Part shown: piece by piece, positions 8,874-15,679 of the stretch
How positions within the stretch are numbered: position 1 is the first letter of the stretch
How the letters are laid out: every line of letters begins with the position of its first letter
Assembly: GCA_945883905.1 (NCBI GenBank)
Contig: CAMCYL010000016.1
Coordinates: 1-40,336, forward strand
Length of the DNA: 40,336 nucleotides
Source of the DNA: Akkermansia muciniphila
GTDB lineage: Bacteria; Verrucomicrobiota; Verrucomicrobiia; Methylacidiphilales; CAMAQI01
Reading direction: 5' to 3'
The notes under the pieces: generated by a model
What the model saw: only the letters and a program-made list of their open reading frames with translations
Database searches by the model: none
Told to the model about the DNA's origin: nothing
Program-made: the position numbers and the translations under genes

Positions 8874-9504
8874 TCGAGATACCGATTTTGCAATCCTTGC
8901 AGAGGAAACAAATCTTCTTTCTTTTTCCAAAGCCCTTAAATCACTACAAGCCACCTGTATTGCTGTTCCCCCTTTTGAACGAAATTATTTGGAAGCAGGA
9001 CATGCAATCCATTTTAGATCCCAACATCCCGAGGCTAAAGGAATGAGAATTGATATCATGTCCAAACTTCGAGGAGTTGAAGACTTTAATATTCTATGGG
9101 AAAGACGAACCACTTTTGAGCTCCAAGAACACCTTATCGACGTTCTATCTCTCCCTGATCTGATCCAAGCGAAAAAGACTCAACGAGATAAAGATTGGCC
9201 CATGATCCGTCGCTTAGTGGAGGCCCATTACATTCAAAATAAATTAAATCCTAATGAGGCTCAAATTCGCTTTTGGCTCCAAGAAGCAAGAACCCCCGAA
9301 ATCCTCCTCTCCATCGCTCAAAGTAATCAGCAAATAGCTGAAGCACTATCGACTATTCGGCCTCTCCTCAAAGAAATTCTAAATTCATCACTAGAGACAA
9401 TTCAACTTCATTTAAACGCCGAAGAGCAAAAAATTCGCGCCCTCGATCAATGCTATTGGATCCCTCTTAAAAAAGAACTCGAATTTCTTCGGCATCAAAA
9501 ATGA
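8800..9504 (+). CDS. Nucleotidyltransferase-fold protein
   Basis: The N-terminus has a nucleotidyltransferase signature, MGGQACVLYGAAEFSRDTDFAIL: the GG helix-turn followed by a D-x-D pair that would hold the metal. About 235 residues follow from the ATG at 8800; a TTG at 8764 would add 12 residues. A third acidic residue may lie in the strand MRIDIMSKL. The family covers MNT-type antitoxins, AbiEii-like toxins and antibiotic adenylyltransferases, and I cannot decide between these roles. The gene starts inside the preceding small gene, so translation is probably coupled. It ends in an ATGA overlap with the downstream phosphodiesterase gene. Confidence 0.72.
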   Translation: MYSSQVKVLLMGGQACVLYGAAEFSRDTDFAILAEETNLLSFSKALKSLQATCIAVPPFERNYLEAGHAIHFRSQHPEAKGMRIDIMSKLRGVEDFNILWERRTTFELQEHLIDVLSLPDLIQAKKTQRDKDWPMIRRLVEAHYIQNKLNPNEAQIRFWLQEARTPEILLSIAQSNQQIAEALSTIRPLLKEILNSSLETIQLHLNAEEQKIRALDQCYWIPLKKELEFLRHQK

Positions 9505-9959
9505 ATCCTCCCACCGAAAATTACCGCATCGGAGTCATCGCCGATACTCATAATCATTGGCCGCTCCGTGCCTCCCAACTCTTGGAGGGGGTCGACGAGA
9601 TCTGGCACCTTGGCGATATCTGCCGCGAATCGATTCTCGATGAGGCTCGCAGCCTCTCCCCCCATCTCGAAGTCGTTCTCGGAAACAACGACTTCGATCT
9701 TCACTACCCCTTGACTCGTACCCTCGATCGAGAGGGGAAAAAATTTCATCTGATCCATATCCTGCCTCGAGAAATTCCGACAGACATCGACTTCCTCTGT
9801 TACGGTCACACCCACCGTCCCGATCAAAGCCTCAAGAACGGAGTTCAACTTTTCAATCCCGGCTCTCTGGGTAATCCCAATAAAGGAGCTCCCGCCAGCC
9901 TCGGATTTCTTGAGTTTAATATGGATCAAGGATGGCAGTCTCGAATCGTTGTCCTTTAA
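9501..9959 (+). CDS. YfcE/MJ0936-type metallophosphoesterase
   Basis: The 152-residue protein has the calcineurin-like phosphoesterase motifs in order: IADTH (Asp15, His17), HLGD (Asp39), GNND (61-64), a His at about 86, GHTH (102-105) and a closing NPGSLGNP. Small proteins of this kind are Mn/Ni-dependent phosphodiesterases; natural substrates are mostly unknown. The length is close to the usual 155-185 residues. Its ATG overlaps the stop of the nucleotidyltransferase gene (ATGA), so it belongs to that operon, although a functional link is not obvious. It converges on the Doc toxin gene with about 135 bases between them. Confidence 0.88.
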   Translation: MNPPTENYRIGVIADTHNHWPLRASQLLEGVDEIWHLGDICRESILDEARSLSPHLEVVLGNNDFDLHYPLTRTLDREGKKFHLIHILPREIPTDIDFLCYGHTHRPDQSLKNGVQLFNPGSLGNPNKGAPASLGFLEFNMDQGWQSRIVVL

Positions 9960-10005
9960 GCCATTTCTGCATTAGAAATTAAAAAAATGGAGCGCCGTCG
10001 GTTTT

Positions 10006-10036
10006 GATCCGCGTGAATCCGTGTCCATCCGTGGTT
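10006..10036. repeat. Decamer-periodic ATCCG repeat
   Basis: Three ATCCG units spaced ten bases apart (10007, 10017, 10027) read ATCCGCGTGA, ATCCGTGTCC and ATCCGTGGTT. From memory, sequence of this type is a widespread dispersed repeat in some Verrucomicrobia and related genomes and is often miscalled as short proteins. A fragment, ATCCGTGGTT, recurs at 33131-33140 beside foldback copy 3, with its inverted partner at 32848. It lies in the gap between two convergent genes (9960-10094), where nothing else was found. Confidence 0.55.
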
Positions 10037-10094
10037 AGAAATCTATATTTTAAATGAATTTTAGCTATTTTGCTTAAAGGCAATCGGAAGTTTT

Positions 10095-10481
10095 TCATCT
10101 CTTTTTAGACCCTTTTTGAAGCCACTGTGAATAGTCGCTTTCAGAAATCTCTCCTGCCGCCAGCGCTAAAGTCTTCAACGTGGAATCAACCTCATCCGCC
10201 GTGAAGAGATATCCATTTATTTCAAGAAAAAGCGTGGCGACAATGAACCCCGTACGTTTGTTTCCATCAAGAAAAGGATGATTTTTAATCAATCCAAAAC
10301 CATAGCTCGCCGCCAGATCAAAGATCGAAGGATTTCCGTAGGCAAAAAGATTGTGCGGCTTCCCTAATGCGGAATCCAAAAGACCCACCTCTCGAATTCC
10401 TGCTGAACCACCAAACTGTGAGAGCGACTGGTCGTGAAGCATTAAAACGACTTCACGGAGCACCCAGATGGGCTCTATCAT
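10095..10481 (-). CDS. doc: Doc-type (Fic fold) toxin
   Basis: The 128-residue protein carries the Doc version of the Fic motif, HPFLDGNKRTG, beginning at His68, within a small all-helical protein of the family's usual size. Doc proteins phosphorylate elongation factor Tu and stop translation; whether this one does the same is inferred from the family. LDSALGKPHNLFAYG and DLAASYGFGLIKNH are also typical. The start codon overlaps the stop of the upstream antitoxin gene as ATGA, the usual toxin-antitoxin arrangement with the antitoxin made first. The partner here has an AbrB-type fold rather than the classic Phd. Confidence 0.9.
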   Translation of the reverse strand: MIEPIWVLREVVLMLHDQSLSQFGGSAGIREVGLLDSALGKPHNLFAYGNPSIFDLAASYGFGLIKNHPFLDGNKRTGFIVATLFLEINGYLFTADEVDSTLKTLALAAGEISESDYSQWLQKGSKKR

Positions 10482-10702
10482 TTCGCCAATTCCCGAAGCG
10501 TATGCCGATAGCGATCCATCAAATCTCGCGCGACAGCCATCTGAGCTTCAACTTCAGTTTTATGAGGGCTTAAACGTAAACTTTGATCTGGACCTTCCGT
10601 CACACAAACGGAATCTCCCTCCTCCAAATGTAAATGAGAGAGGGCCTCCTTAGGCAATATCACTCCTACAGAATTACCGACCTTACGAAGCTTAAGTTCC
10701 AT
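10478..10702 (-). CDS. AbrB/MazE-type antitoxin of the Doc pair
   Basis: About 74 residues with an N-terminal swapped-hairpin AbrB DNA-binding domain (KLRKVGNSVGVILPKEAL, then LHLEEGDSVCV) and a C-terminal helical tail (VARDLMDRYRHTLRELAK) that would wrap the toxin. Two ATG codons are possible, 10708 and 10702. I prefer 10702 because a perfect TATAAT at 10710-10715 would start transcription almost on it. The protein probably represses its own promoter; a 10-base perfect palindrome lies just upstream. Antitoxin-first order and the ATGA overlap with doc fit a type II system. Confidence 0.85.
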   Translation of the reverse strand: MELKLRKVGNSVGVILPKEALSHLHLEEGDSVCVTEGPDQSLRLSPHKTEVEAQMAVARDLMDRYRHTLRELAK

Positions 10703-10709
10703 ACGCATG

Positions 10710-10738
10710 ATTATAATGTAGTCACGATTGTTATAACA
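10710..10738 (-). promoter_or_regulatory. Promoter -10 box and palindrome ahead of the AbrB/Doc pair
   Basis: On the minus strand a consensus TATAAT occupies 10715-10710, immediately before the antitoxin start codons. A perfect palindrome, TGTTATAACA, sits at 10729-10738, where a -35 region would fall, and could be an autorepression operator. No good -35 hexamer is visible at 17 bases. The expected transcription start lies at or near the ATG at 10702, implying a leaderless message. Confidence 0.5.
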
Positions 10739-10943
10739 TCAAGCTGAAAGTGGAGGTGCTAGAGCCCTCTCCTCATCCGCTCTCTCATTTGCCATTGTGA
10801 CTTCGAGAAGACTTTTGTGCTATTAGAGTAGTGAAAGTAATTAATCAGCATCCACGATTTCGTGTCTGCCACTCAAGATCCCCTCCTTGATCGATTGCAC
10901 GGCTTCTTGTGCCTTTCGTTTTGGAATCGATTCTCGATGAGGA

Positions 10944-11801
10944 TCACATTCTTTTTTTAGACTGATTCTCAGCGAACTTCCTCTTCGCCTCTTGATAAGC
11001 GCTCTCAAAACGATGATCCCCCTCTCTCCACGCACGATATCTCCTCCATAAAATATAAACTCCCCGCTTGCAGCGCACGGAAAGGCTCCTTAAATTTTTC
11101 CACTGGAAAAGAAACTGCGAGACCAAAATCAAATGCTTCGCTCTTTCACTTGTCATCGATCCATTTTCCCGATGCCAAACCTTACTTTGAGGCTCATAAA
11201 TAGTAACCCATCTCCGTTTCCTCGCTTGATATCCCAGATCTAAATCCTCTCCATAAGCAGGAAAATAGAGCCGATCAAATCCTCCTAACTTTAAAAATTT
11301 ATCTCGATCCACCGCCGCATATCCTCCCGTCGGGAAAAGAGTCTCTTGTGCCTGATCGCAGCTCCGATCAAACTCCGTGTAAAACCACCCATGATGAAGC
11401 CGAAAGGAGGCTGGACCCGAGGTCACTTGAGCCCCCAACCAATCGTACGATAAAGCCGTCACAGCAAAAACGTCCGATCGTTCAAAATGCTGAACAAGCG
11501 GACGAATAAAATTTGAATCAAGCCTCAAATCATTATTCAGAAGCACAATAATCTCCTCCTGCCGCTGCTGAAGGAGATCATTATAGGAAAATAAATAATC
11601 ATTCTTCACCGCCACAATCACCTCCACCTCCGGATAATGTGCCCGTATCCATTCAACATCCCCCGTTTGACTTTGATTATCTAAAACAATGACAGGACAA
11701 GGAGCCCCATAGATCCGCACCGCCTCCATCGCCGTCGGGAGCAATTGCTCCAAATGTGCAATCCCTTCAAAATTCAAAATCGCTAAAGCGACTCGACTCA
11801 T
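10944..11801 (-). CDS. Family 2 glycosyltransferase
   Basis: The 285-residue protein has a GT-A fold of the rhamnosyltransferase/WcaA type. It starts with VALAILNFEG and carries PVIVLDNQSQTGD, the metal/nucleotide-sugar motif as LLNNDLRLD (Asn-Asn-Asp at 89-91), PTGGYAAVDRDKFLKLGGFD and YGEDLDLGYQARKRRW, the last giving the acidic catalytic-site motif. It probably adds a sugar to a surface polysaccharide or glycolipid from the cytosolic face of the membrane; donor and acceptor are unknown. The start overlaps the stop of the upstream PAP2 gene as ATGA, so the two are coupled. Lipid-linked sugar metabolism is a plausible common theme. Confidence 0.88.
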   Translation of the reverse strand: MSRVALAILNFEGIAHLEQLLPTAMEAVRIYGAPCPVIVLDNQSQTGDVEWIRAHYPEVEVIVAVKNDYLFSYNDLLQQRQEEIIVLLNNDLRLDSNFIRPLVQHFERSDVFAVTALSYDWLGAQVTSGPASFRLHHGWFYTEFDRSCDQAQETLFPTGGYAAVDRDKFLKLGGFDRLYFPAYGEDLDLGYQARKRRWVTIYEPQSKVWHRENGSMTSERAKHLILVSQFLFQWKNLRSLSVRCKRGVYILWRRYRAWREGDHRFESAYQEAKRKFAENQSKKRM

Positions 11802-12409
11802 TGTCGATCTAGCCCCTCTTTAAAACTCCAACGCACTCCATAACGCGCTAAAATAAAACCAGCCATCATCAGAATCACCCCAGTGTAAGTAATCGATATC
11901 AAAATCGAGGCCATCACATCGCTCGGATAATGAGCTCCCAAATAAATTCGATTCCACCCCATCAAAAGGGCCCATCCATAAATCCACCGATATTTTCTTC
12001 CATAAACAGCCACAACGACCATTGCCAATGCCACATTATTGCAAACATGCCCCGAGGGAAAAGAGCGACCCTTCTTGACCTCTCCTACCGAAGTCGAAAT
12101 CCGGACCTCCTCCTTTGTCACCAATCGAGTCCCCGTCACCGATTCATGCGGTCGTGGTCGATTCACTATTTTTTTCAACCCGCTTACAATCACCGCATCT
12201 CCTAAAAGAACGGCGATCAAAATAAGTCCTAAAAAAACACGCCCCCGAATCGAACCTTTCCAAAGCAACCACAATCCTAAAATAATTCCCGGAATGATAA
12301 AAAGCGAAGGAGCCGCCATTCTCGGAAAAAACCAATCTAAAAACGGATTTGCCCCCGTTTGATTTACGAAACGTAGAACTATAAGATCTAATTGCCTCAG
12401 CCATTCCAT
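11798..12409 (-). CDS. PAP2-family membrane phosphatase
   Basis: This is a polytopic membrane protein of about 203 residues from the ATG at 12409 (MEWLRQLDLIVLRF). A start at 12457 would add 16 polar residues and is less likely. The three phosphatase motifs are present: KKIVNRPRP (K-x6-R-P), PSGH and the closing N-R-IYLGAHYPSD with the catalytic His. Five or so hydrophobic segments surround them. Members remove phosphate from phosphatidic acid, undecaprenyl diphosphate or lipid A with the active site outside the membrane. Coupling to a glycosyltransferase gene favours a role with lipid-linked envelope intermediates, but the substrate is not determined. Confidence 0.88.
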   Translation of the reverse strand: MEWLRQLDLIVLRFVNQTGANPFLDWFFPRMAAPSLFIIPGIILGLWLLWKGSIRGRVFLGLILIAVLLGDAVIVSGLKKIVNRPRPHESVTGTRLVTKEEVRISTSVGEVKKGRSFPSGHVCNNVALAMVVVAVYGRKYRWIYGWALLMGWNRIYLGAHYPSDVMASILISITYTGVILMMAGFILARYGVRWSFKEGLDRQ

Positions 12410-12539
12410 CGCATTTAACTCTAGCCTATCTCTCCTACAAAGCGACCTTGAAATCATTCATTTTATAACACGCCACTTTTCTCTTTATGGATCAAATCAA
12501 ATAGGCTGACCCTTTCCGAAAAATTAAAATAATGAGCGA

Positions 12540-13703
12540 TTATCGATCGACACTCAAAGGGCGACCGTAGGCAACAAAGCGGCCGGGTTTCCATCCAAAG
12601 AAGAGAAACTGATGATGCCCTCCTTTTTGAGCTAATGGATTAAAATAGTATAAATCAGGACCATTAAAATCGGGCCCTAATAACCCCTTGCCTTGCTCCG
12701 ATCCCACCATCAAAAAGCGTCCCTCTTCATCGGTCCCTAAATAAACGGTGACATGCGTAATCGGCGGCTCTCGATCTGGGCTATAAGTATGCTCCCAAAA
12801 AAGGAGATCCCCCTCTTTTAGATTCGCATGAAGATAATCCGTATCCGGCCGCCCGCTTGAGTCTAACGGAACCTCCCACGCCGCCCCCTTCCCCTTAAGC
12901 CGATAGTATTGCTCTGAAGCGGTGCGCCCAATATCAATCTTAAAAAGTTTGTGAAATAAAAACCGAGTCGTATTCGAACAATCCATCACCCAACTCTTAG
13001 AACTCCCTTCCGGTCTCCACGATTCATTATAACGCACTCGATCCGCAATCATCTTCCGAATCTCACCCAAAAATCGCTCCTTGAGTGTCAGCGGAAGTGC
13101 CGCCGGCTTCGCGCCCTCCTTTTTTGCCGGAGGCGATTGTGCTTGTGACTCAGAAGGAGAGAGAGCGCTCACGATCGGATTCGCTGGAGCGGGGGGAAGG
13201 ATCTCCTGAATCTCTTCAACGGCAGGGGGAGTTAAATCAGCGACCTTCAACGTTTCCTTAAGAGCCTTCGTCTCCTTCTCTATCGGAATCGCCCGCCGAA
13301 TCTCCAATGGATCATCCTCCAGAATTAAACGCTGTCCGATTTGAATTTGATCACTCTTGAGTTGATTAAATCGCTTAAGCTGCGAAATAGAGATCCCTGT
13401 GTTCTTTGAAATCCGCCAGAGAGTATCTCCCCGTTTCACTTGATAAGATTTACGATCGGGAGGCTTTTCATCTTCGTTCAATGGAAGTAGCACGGTCTTT
13501 TTCTGTACCGATGGAGTCCTCTGAATTGAATTGGTGGAGGAATGGATTGACGCCGTAGAAGGAGAGGTTTGCGTTGGATTATAGATCTGAGGAGACGGCT
13601 CCAACTCCCCCCAACAAAGGGTGAAATTTAAGAAAAATAGTAAAGAAAAAAGTTTAAAAAAAAGTTTTCTTCCCGATTCAAAAGCTCGATTACAATTCCT
13701 CAT
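12540..13703 (-). CDS. Secreted LysM plus NlpC/P60-like cell-wall hydrolase
   Basis: From the ATG at 13703 the protein has 387 residues. It starts with a basic segment and a hydrophobic signal (LFFKLFSLLFFLNFTLCWG). A LysM peptidoglycan-binding domain follows at about 88-130 (VKRGDTLWRISKNTG, IQIGQRLIL), then a Pro/Ala-rich linker. The C-terminal domain resembles NlpC/P60 peptidases, with Cys242 in MDCSN, GDLLFWEH, and His317 in THVTVYLG. It should cut peptide stems of peptidoglycan in the periplasm. An in-frame ATG at 13742 would overlap the upstream gene and precede the signal, so I reject it. The gene follows the unknown protein gene by 10 bases and is probably in its operon. Confidence 0.85.
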   Translation of the reverse strand: MRNCNRAFESGRKLFFKLFSLLFFLNFTLCWGELEPSPQIYNPTQTSPSTASIHSSTNSIQRTPSVQKKTVLLPLNEDEKPPDRKSYQVKRGDTLWRISKNTGISISQLKRFNQLKSDQIQIGQRLILEDDPLEIRRAIPIEKETKALKETLKVADLTPPAVEEIQEILPPAPANPIVSALSPSESQAQSPPAKKEGAKPAALPLTLKERFLGEIRKMIADRVRYNESWRPEGSSKSWVMDCSNTTRFLFHKLFKIDIGRTASEQYYRLKGKGAAWEVPLDSSGRPDTDYLHANLKEGDLLFWEHTYSPDREPPITHVTVYLGTDEEGRFLMVGSEQGKGLLGPDFNGPDLYYFNPLAQKGGHHQFLFFGWKPGRFVAYGRPLSVDR

Positions 13704-13713
13704 ATTGAAAAAA

Positions 13714-14238
13714 CTAAAGAAGTCCTTTACGGCGGAAATCACTGAGATTAGACATGGAGGAGGAGTTCATCATATCGACCATGAATTTTAAAAGACTCAC
13801 CTCCCACGCATCATCCACTCCAGTCAAAATCGCTGCGAAAGGATCGTTCTTACTGGCGACCTGTTGTTTAATTTTCTCTAAAACAGCCTCCTTCGGCTCA
13901 TGTGCATCATAACTTTGAAACTCATCCTTCTTCATCTTAAAACCATATTTCAAAAAAGAAAATCGTTCCGGATGTCCACTAATAAAATCAGCAAAGGCCT
14001 CCGCTTTCTCTCCGAACCCCTCCACTAAAAGCTTCGCCATCTGATCGGGCGAAATAATCTGCGGACGCTCCGCTTGAATCTTTCCCTCACGAACCCGCGT
14101 CAAAGAAAGTTGATCCATATCCTCGGTCACTAAATAATAGTTAATCAAGGTACTCCCAAAAGTTTGAATATGACGGTCAGGAGCCAAAATGACCTCTGTA
14201 TTTTCCATCGCATATTGAAAATGATGATCCGAAAGCAT
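13714..14238 (-). CDS. Protein of unknown function
   Basis: I do not recognise the 174-residue product. It is soluble, with no signal peptide or membrane segment, and is rich in charged residues. Notable stretches are ILAPDRHIQTFGSTLINYYLVTEDMD near the start, a motif-like FADFISGHPERFSFLKYGF in the middle, and a Ser/Met-rich end. The start codon is preceded by TTGTCG, 16 bases, TAAAGT, with the -10 box only 6 bases from the ATG. It is the first gene of a minus-strand unit with the LysM-NlpC/P60 hydrolase and is transcribed divergently from the Nramp-like gene. Confidence 0.72.
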   Translation of the reverse strand: MLSDHHFQYAMENTEVILAPDRHIQTFGSTLINYYLVTEDMDQLSLTRVREGKIQAERPQIISPDQMAKLLVEGFGEKAEAFADFISGHPERFSFLKYGFKMKKDEFQSYDAHEPKEAVLEKIKQQVASKNDPFAAILTGVDDAWEVSLLKFMVDMMNSSSMSNLSDFRRKGLL

Positions 14239-14244
14239 CGTGAA

Positions 14245-14272
14245 ACTTTATCGCTCTTTTGAACTTCGACAA
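14245..14272 (-). promoter_or_regulatory. Candidate promoter for the 13714-14238 gene
   Basis: On the minus strand TTGTCG (14272-14267) is separated by 16 bases from TAAAGT (14250-14245), each matching four of six consensus positions. The ATG follows 6 bases after the -10 box, so transcription would begin at about the start codon. No ribosome-binding site is present. Confidence 0.4.
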
Positions 14273-14278
14273 TAAATA

Positions 14279-14306
14279 TTGGTTTTTATAAAAAAATCGA
14301 TAGAAA
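14279..14306 (+). promoter_or_regulatory. Candidate promoter for the Nramp-like gene
   Basis: TTGGTT (14279-14284), a 16-base spacer and TAGAAA (14301-14306) precede the ATG at 14314. The predicted transcription start coincides with the start codon, and no Shine-Dalgarno sequence is seen. It lies back to back with the opposing minus-strand promoter in a 75-base divergent gap. Confidence 0.4.
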
Positions 14307-14313
14307 GTCATTA

Positions 14314-15543
14314 ATGACCTCTCCCTATAATCAATGGCGAAAAATCTTCGCCTTCGGTCCAGGAATGATTGTAGCAATCACAGGAATTGGAGCGAGTGAT
14401 GTGATCGTCTCCACGGTCGCAGGGGCGACCTTCGGTACCTCACTCCTTTGGGCCATTGCACTCGGTGCCTTCTTTAAATGGGTCCTGAACGATGGAATCG
14501 TACGATGGGAGACAGGAACCAATACCTCCCTCATTCACGCTTGGAGCACCTACCTCCCACGTCCTGTTTTGTTTCTCTTTTTTCTCTATCTTCTCGTTTG
14601 GATCATCGGGGTCAGTGCAGCTTTAACAAGCGGATGTGGTCTCGCCATAGAAAATCTTTCTCACGGAAATATCTCCTCTTTTTGGGGTGGAATGACTCAC
14701 TCCCTCCTTGGCGCGCTTCTCGTTATTTTAGGCTATGGACAAAAAATCGAAAAAATAATTAAGCTCCTTACGGGAATAATGTTCGTAAGTGTGGTCGGCT
14801 GCGCTCTTCTTTCCCTCCCCGACCTTAAGGAACTCTTCAATGGTTTACTATTTCCAAGGATTCCCCCTGAAACGAATACCTTTACTCTCTCTCTGATTGG
14901 TGGAATTGGTGGAAGCCTTACTCTTCTTTCCTATCGTTATCTGCACCCTCTGACTCAAAAGCGAGCCTACAATTCAGAGGTAAAAAAAGAGCTCTTCCAG
15001 GCCTATTTCTTCACCGCTGTTTTTTGTATCTCCATTATGATTATCGCCTCCCATGTTTTTTATAAAAGCGGCATCGAAATTAATGATCAGTCTGCCGTAA
15101 AAAAAATGACCGAACATATCGGCACGATTGCTGGAAAACCGGGGTTTTACCTCTATTCAATCGGCTTCTGGGCCACCGTTACCGCCTCTCTTCTGGGGGT
15201 TTGGAAAATAGTTCCACAGATCACCGTCGATTGTTTTCAAAATCTCTTTAAACATGAATATCACTCAAAAAAAATCTCCCAAGGAACTCTATTGATCCTA
15301 ACCTTTGCCCCTCTTCCCCTTTTAAGCCTCGGGAAACCGCTCGCCCTTATTATTCTCTTCACTGTACTCAGTAGTCTTTTTATCCCTTTTCTCGCTTTTA
15401 CCCTGCTTTATCTCAACTATCGCGTCTCGAACCACTCCACCCAAATCAGAAACACCCCTTGGCAAAGTCTCCTGCAATTTATTATCTTAATTCTCTTTTC
15501 ATGGATCGGATTTCAGGAGCTCCAGAATTTAATCTTTAAATAA
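14314..15543 (+). CDS. Nramp-related membrane transporter
   Basis: The 409-residue protein has about 11 membrane segments and the Nramp opening FGPGMIVAITGIGASD followed by VAGATFGTSLLWAIALGAFFKW. The canonical first-helix metal motif DPGN is replaced by GASD, and the sixth helix reads GGIGGSLTLLSYRY without the Met-Pro-His of Mn/Fe carriers. It therefore belongs to a divergent Nramp-like branch; magnesium-type Nramp relatives also lack those residues. Substrate cannot be assigned. No manganese riboswitch was seen upstream, where only a short divergent promoter region exists. Confidence 0.78.
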   Translation: MTSPYNQWRKIFAFGPGMIVAITGIGASDVIVSTVAGATFGTSLLWAIALGAFFKWVLNDGIVRWETGTNTSLIHAWSTYLPRPVLFLFFLYLLVWIIGVSAALTSGCGLAIENLSHGNISSFWGGMTHSLLGALLVILGYGQKIEKIIKLLTGIMFVSVVGCALLSLPDLKELFNGLLFPRIPPETNTFTLSLIGGIGGSLTLLSYRYLHPLTQKRAYNSEVKKELFQAYFFTAVFCISIMIIASHVFYKSGIEINDQSAVKKMTEHIGTIAGKPGFYLYSIGFWATVTASLLGVWKIVPQITVDCFQNLFKHEYHSKKISQGTLLILTFAPLPLLSLGKPLALIILFTVLSSLFIPFLAFTLLYLNYRVSNHSTQIRNTPWQSLLQFIILILFSWIGFQELQNLIFK

Positions 15544-15642
15544 ACCTCCTCTCTTTTAAGACTCTAAACAGTCTCCCTATTTCCCCTCTATCCCATTGAA
15601 AGACAATCACTTAAATAATTTTTTTCGACCTAAAACCCTCGC

Positions 15643-15670
15643 TTTACAAGCTTCTTCATTCTGCTAGAAA
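15643..15670 (+). promoter_or_regulatory. Candidate promoter for dxs
   Basis: TTTACA (15643-15648), a 16-base spacer and TAGAAA (15665-15670) stand before the ATG at 15680. The expected start of transcription is near 15677, leaving almost no leader and no ribosome-binding site. The rest of the 136-base gap holds only A/T-rich sequence. Confidence 0.45.
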
Positions 15671-15679
15671 TCAGCTCTT

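Noticed and set aside
10841-11035. Minus-strand frame of 64 codons after the glycosyltransferase gene
   Set aside because: Its first half is a shadow of the glycosyltransferase gene. The tail (SIKEGILSGRHEIVDAD) looks mildly protein-like but has no start or ribosome-binding site of its own.
12410-12457. Longer start for the PAP2 protein
   Set aside because: The 16 extra residues are polar and basic and precede the typical N-terminal helix, so the ATG at 12409 fits better.
13704-13742. Longer start for the LysM-NlpC/P60 protein
   Set aside because: It overlaps the upstream gene and places 13 residues before the signal peptide.
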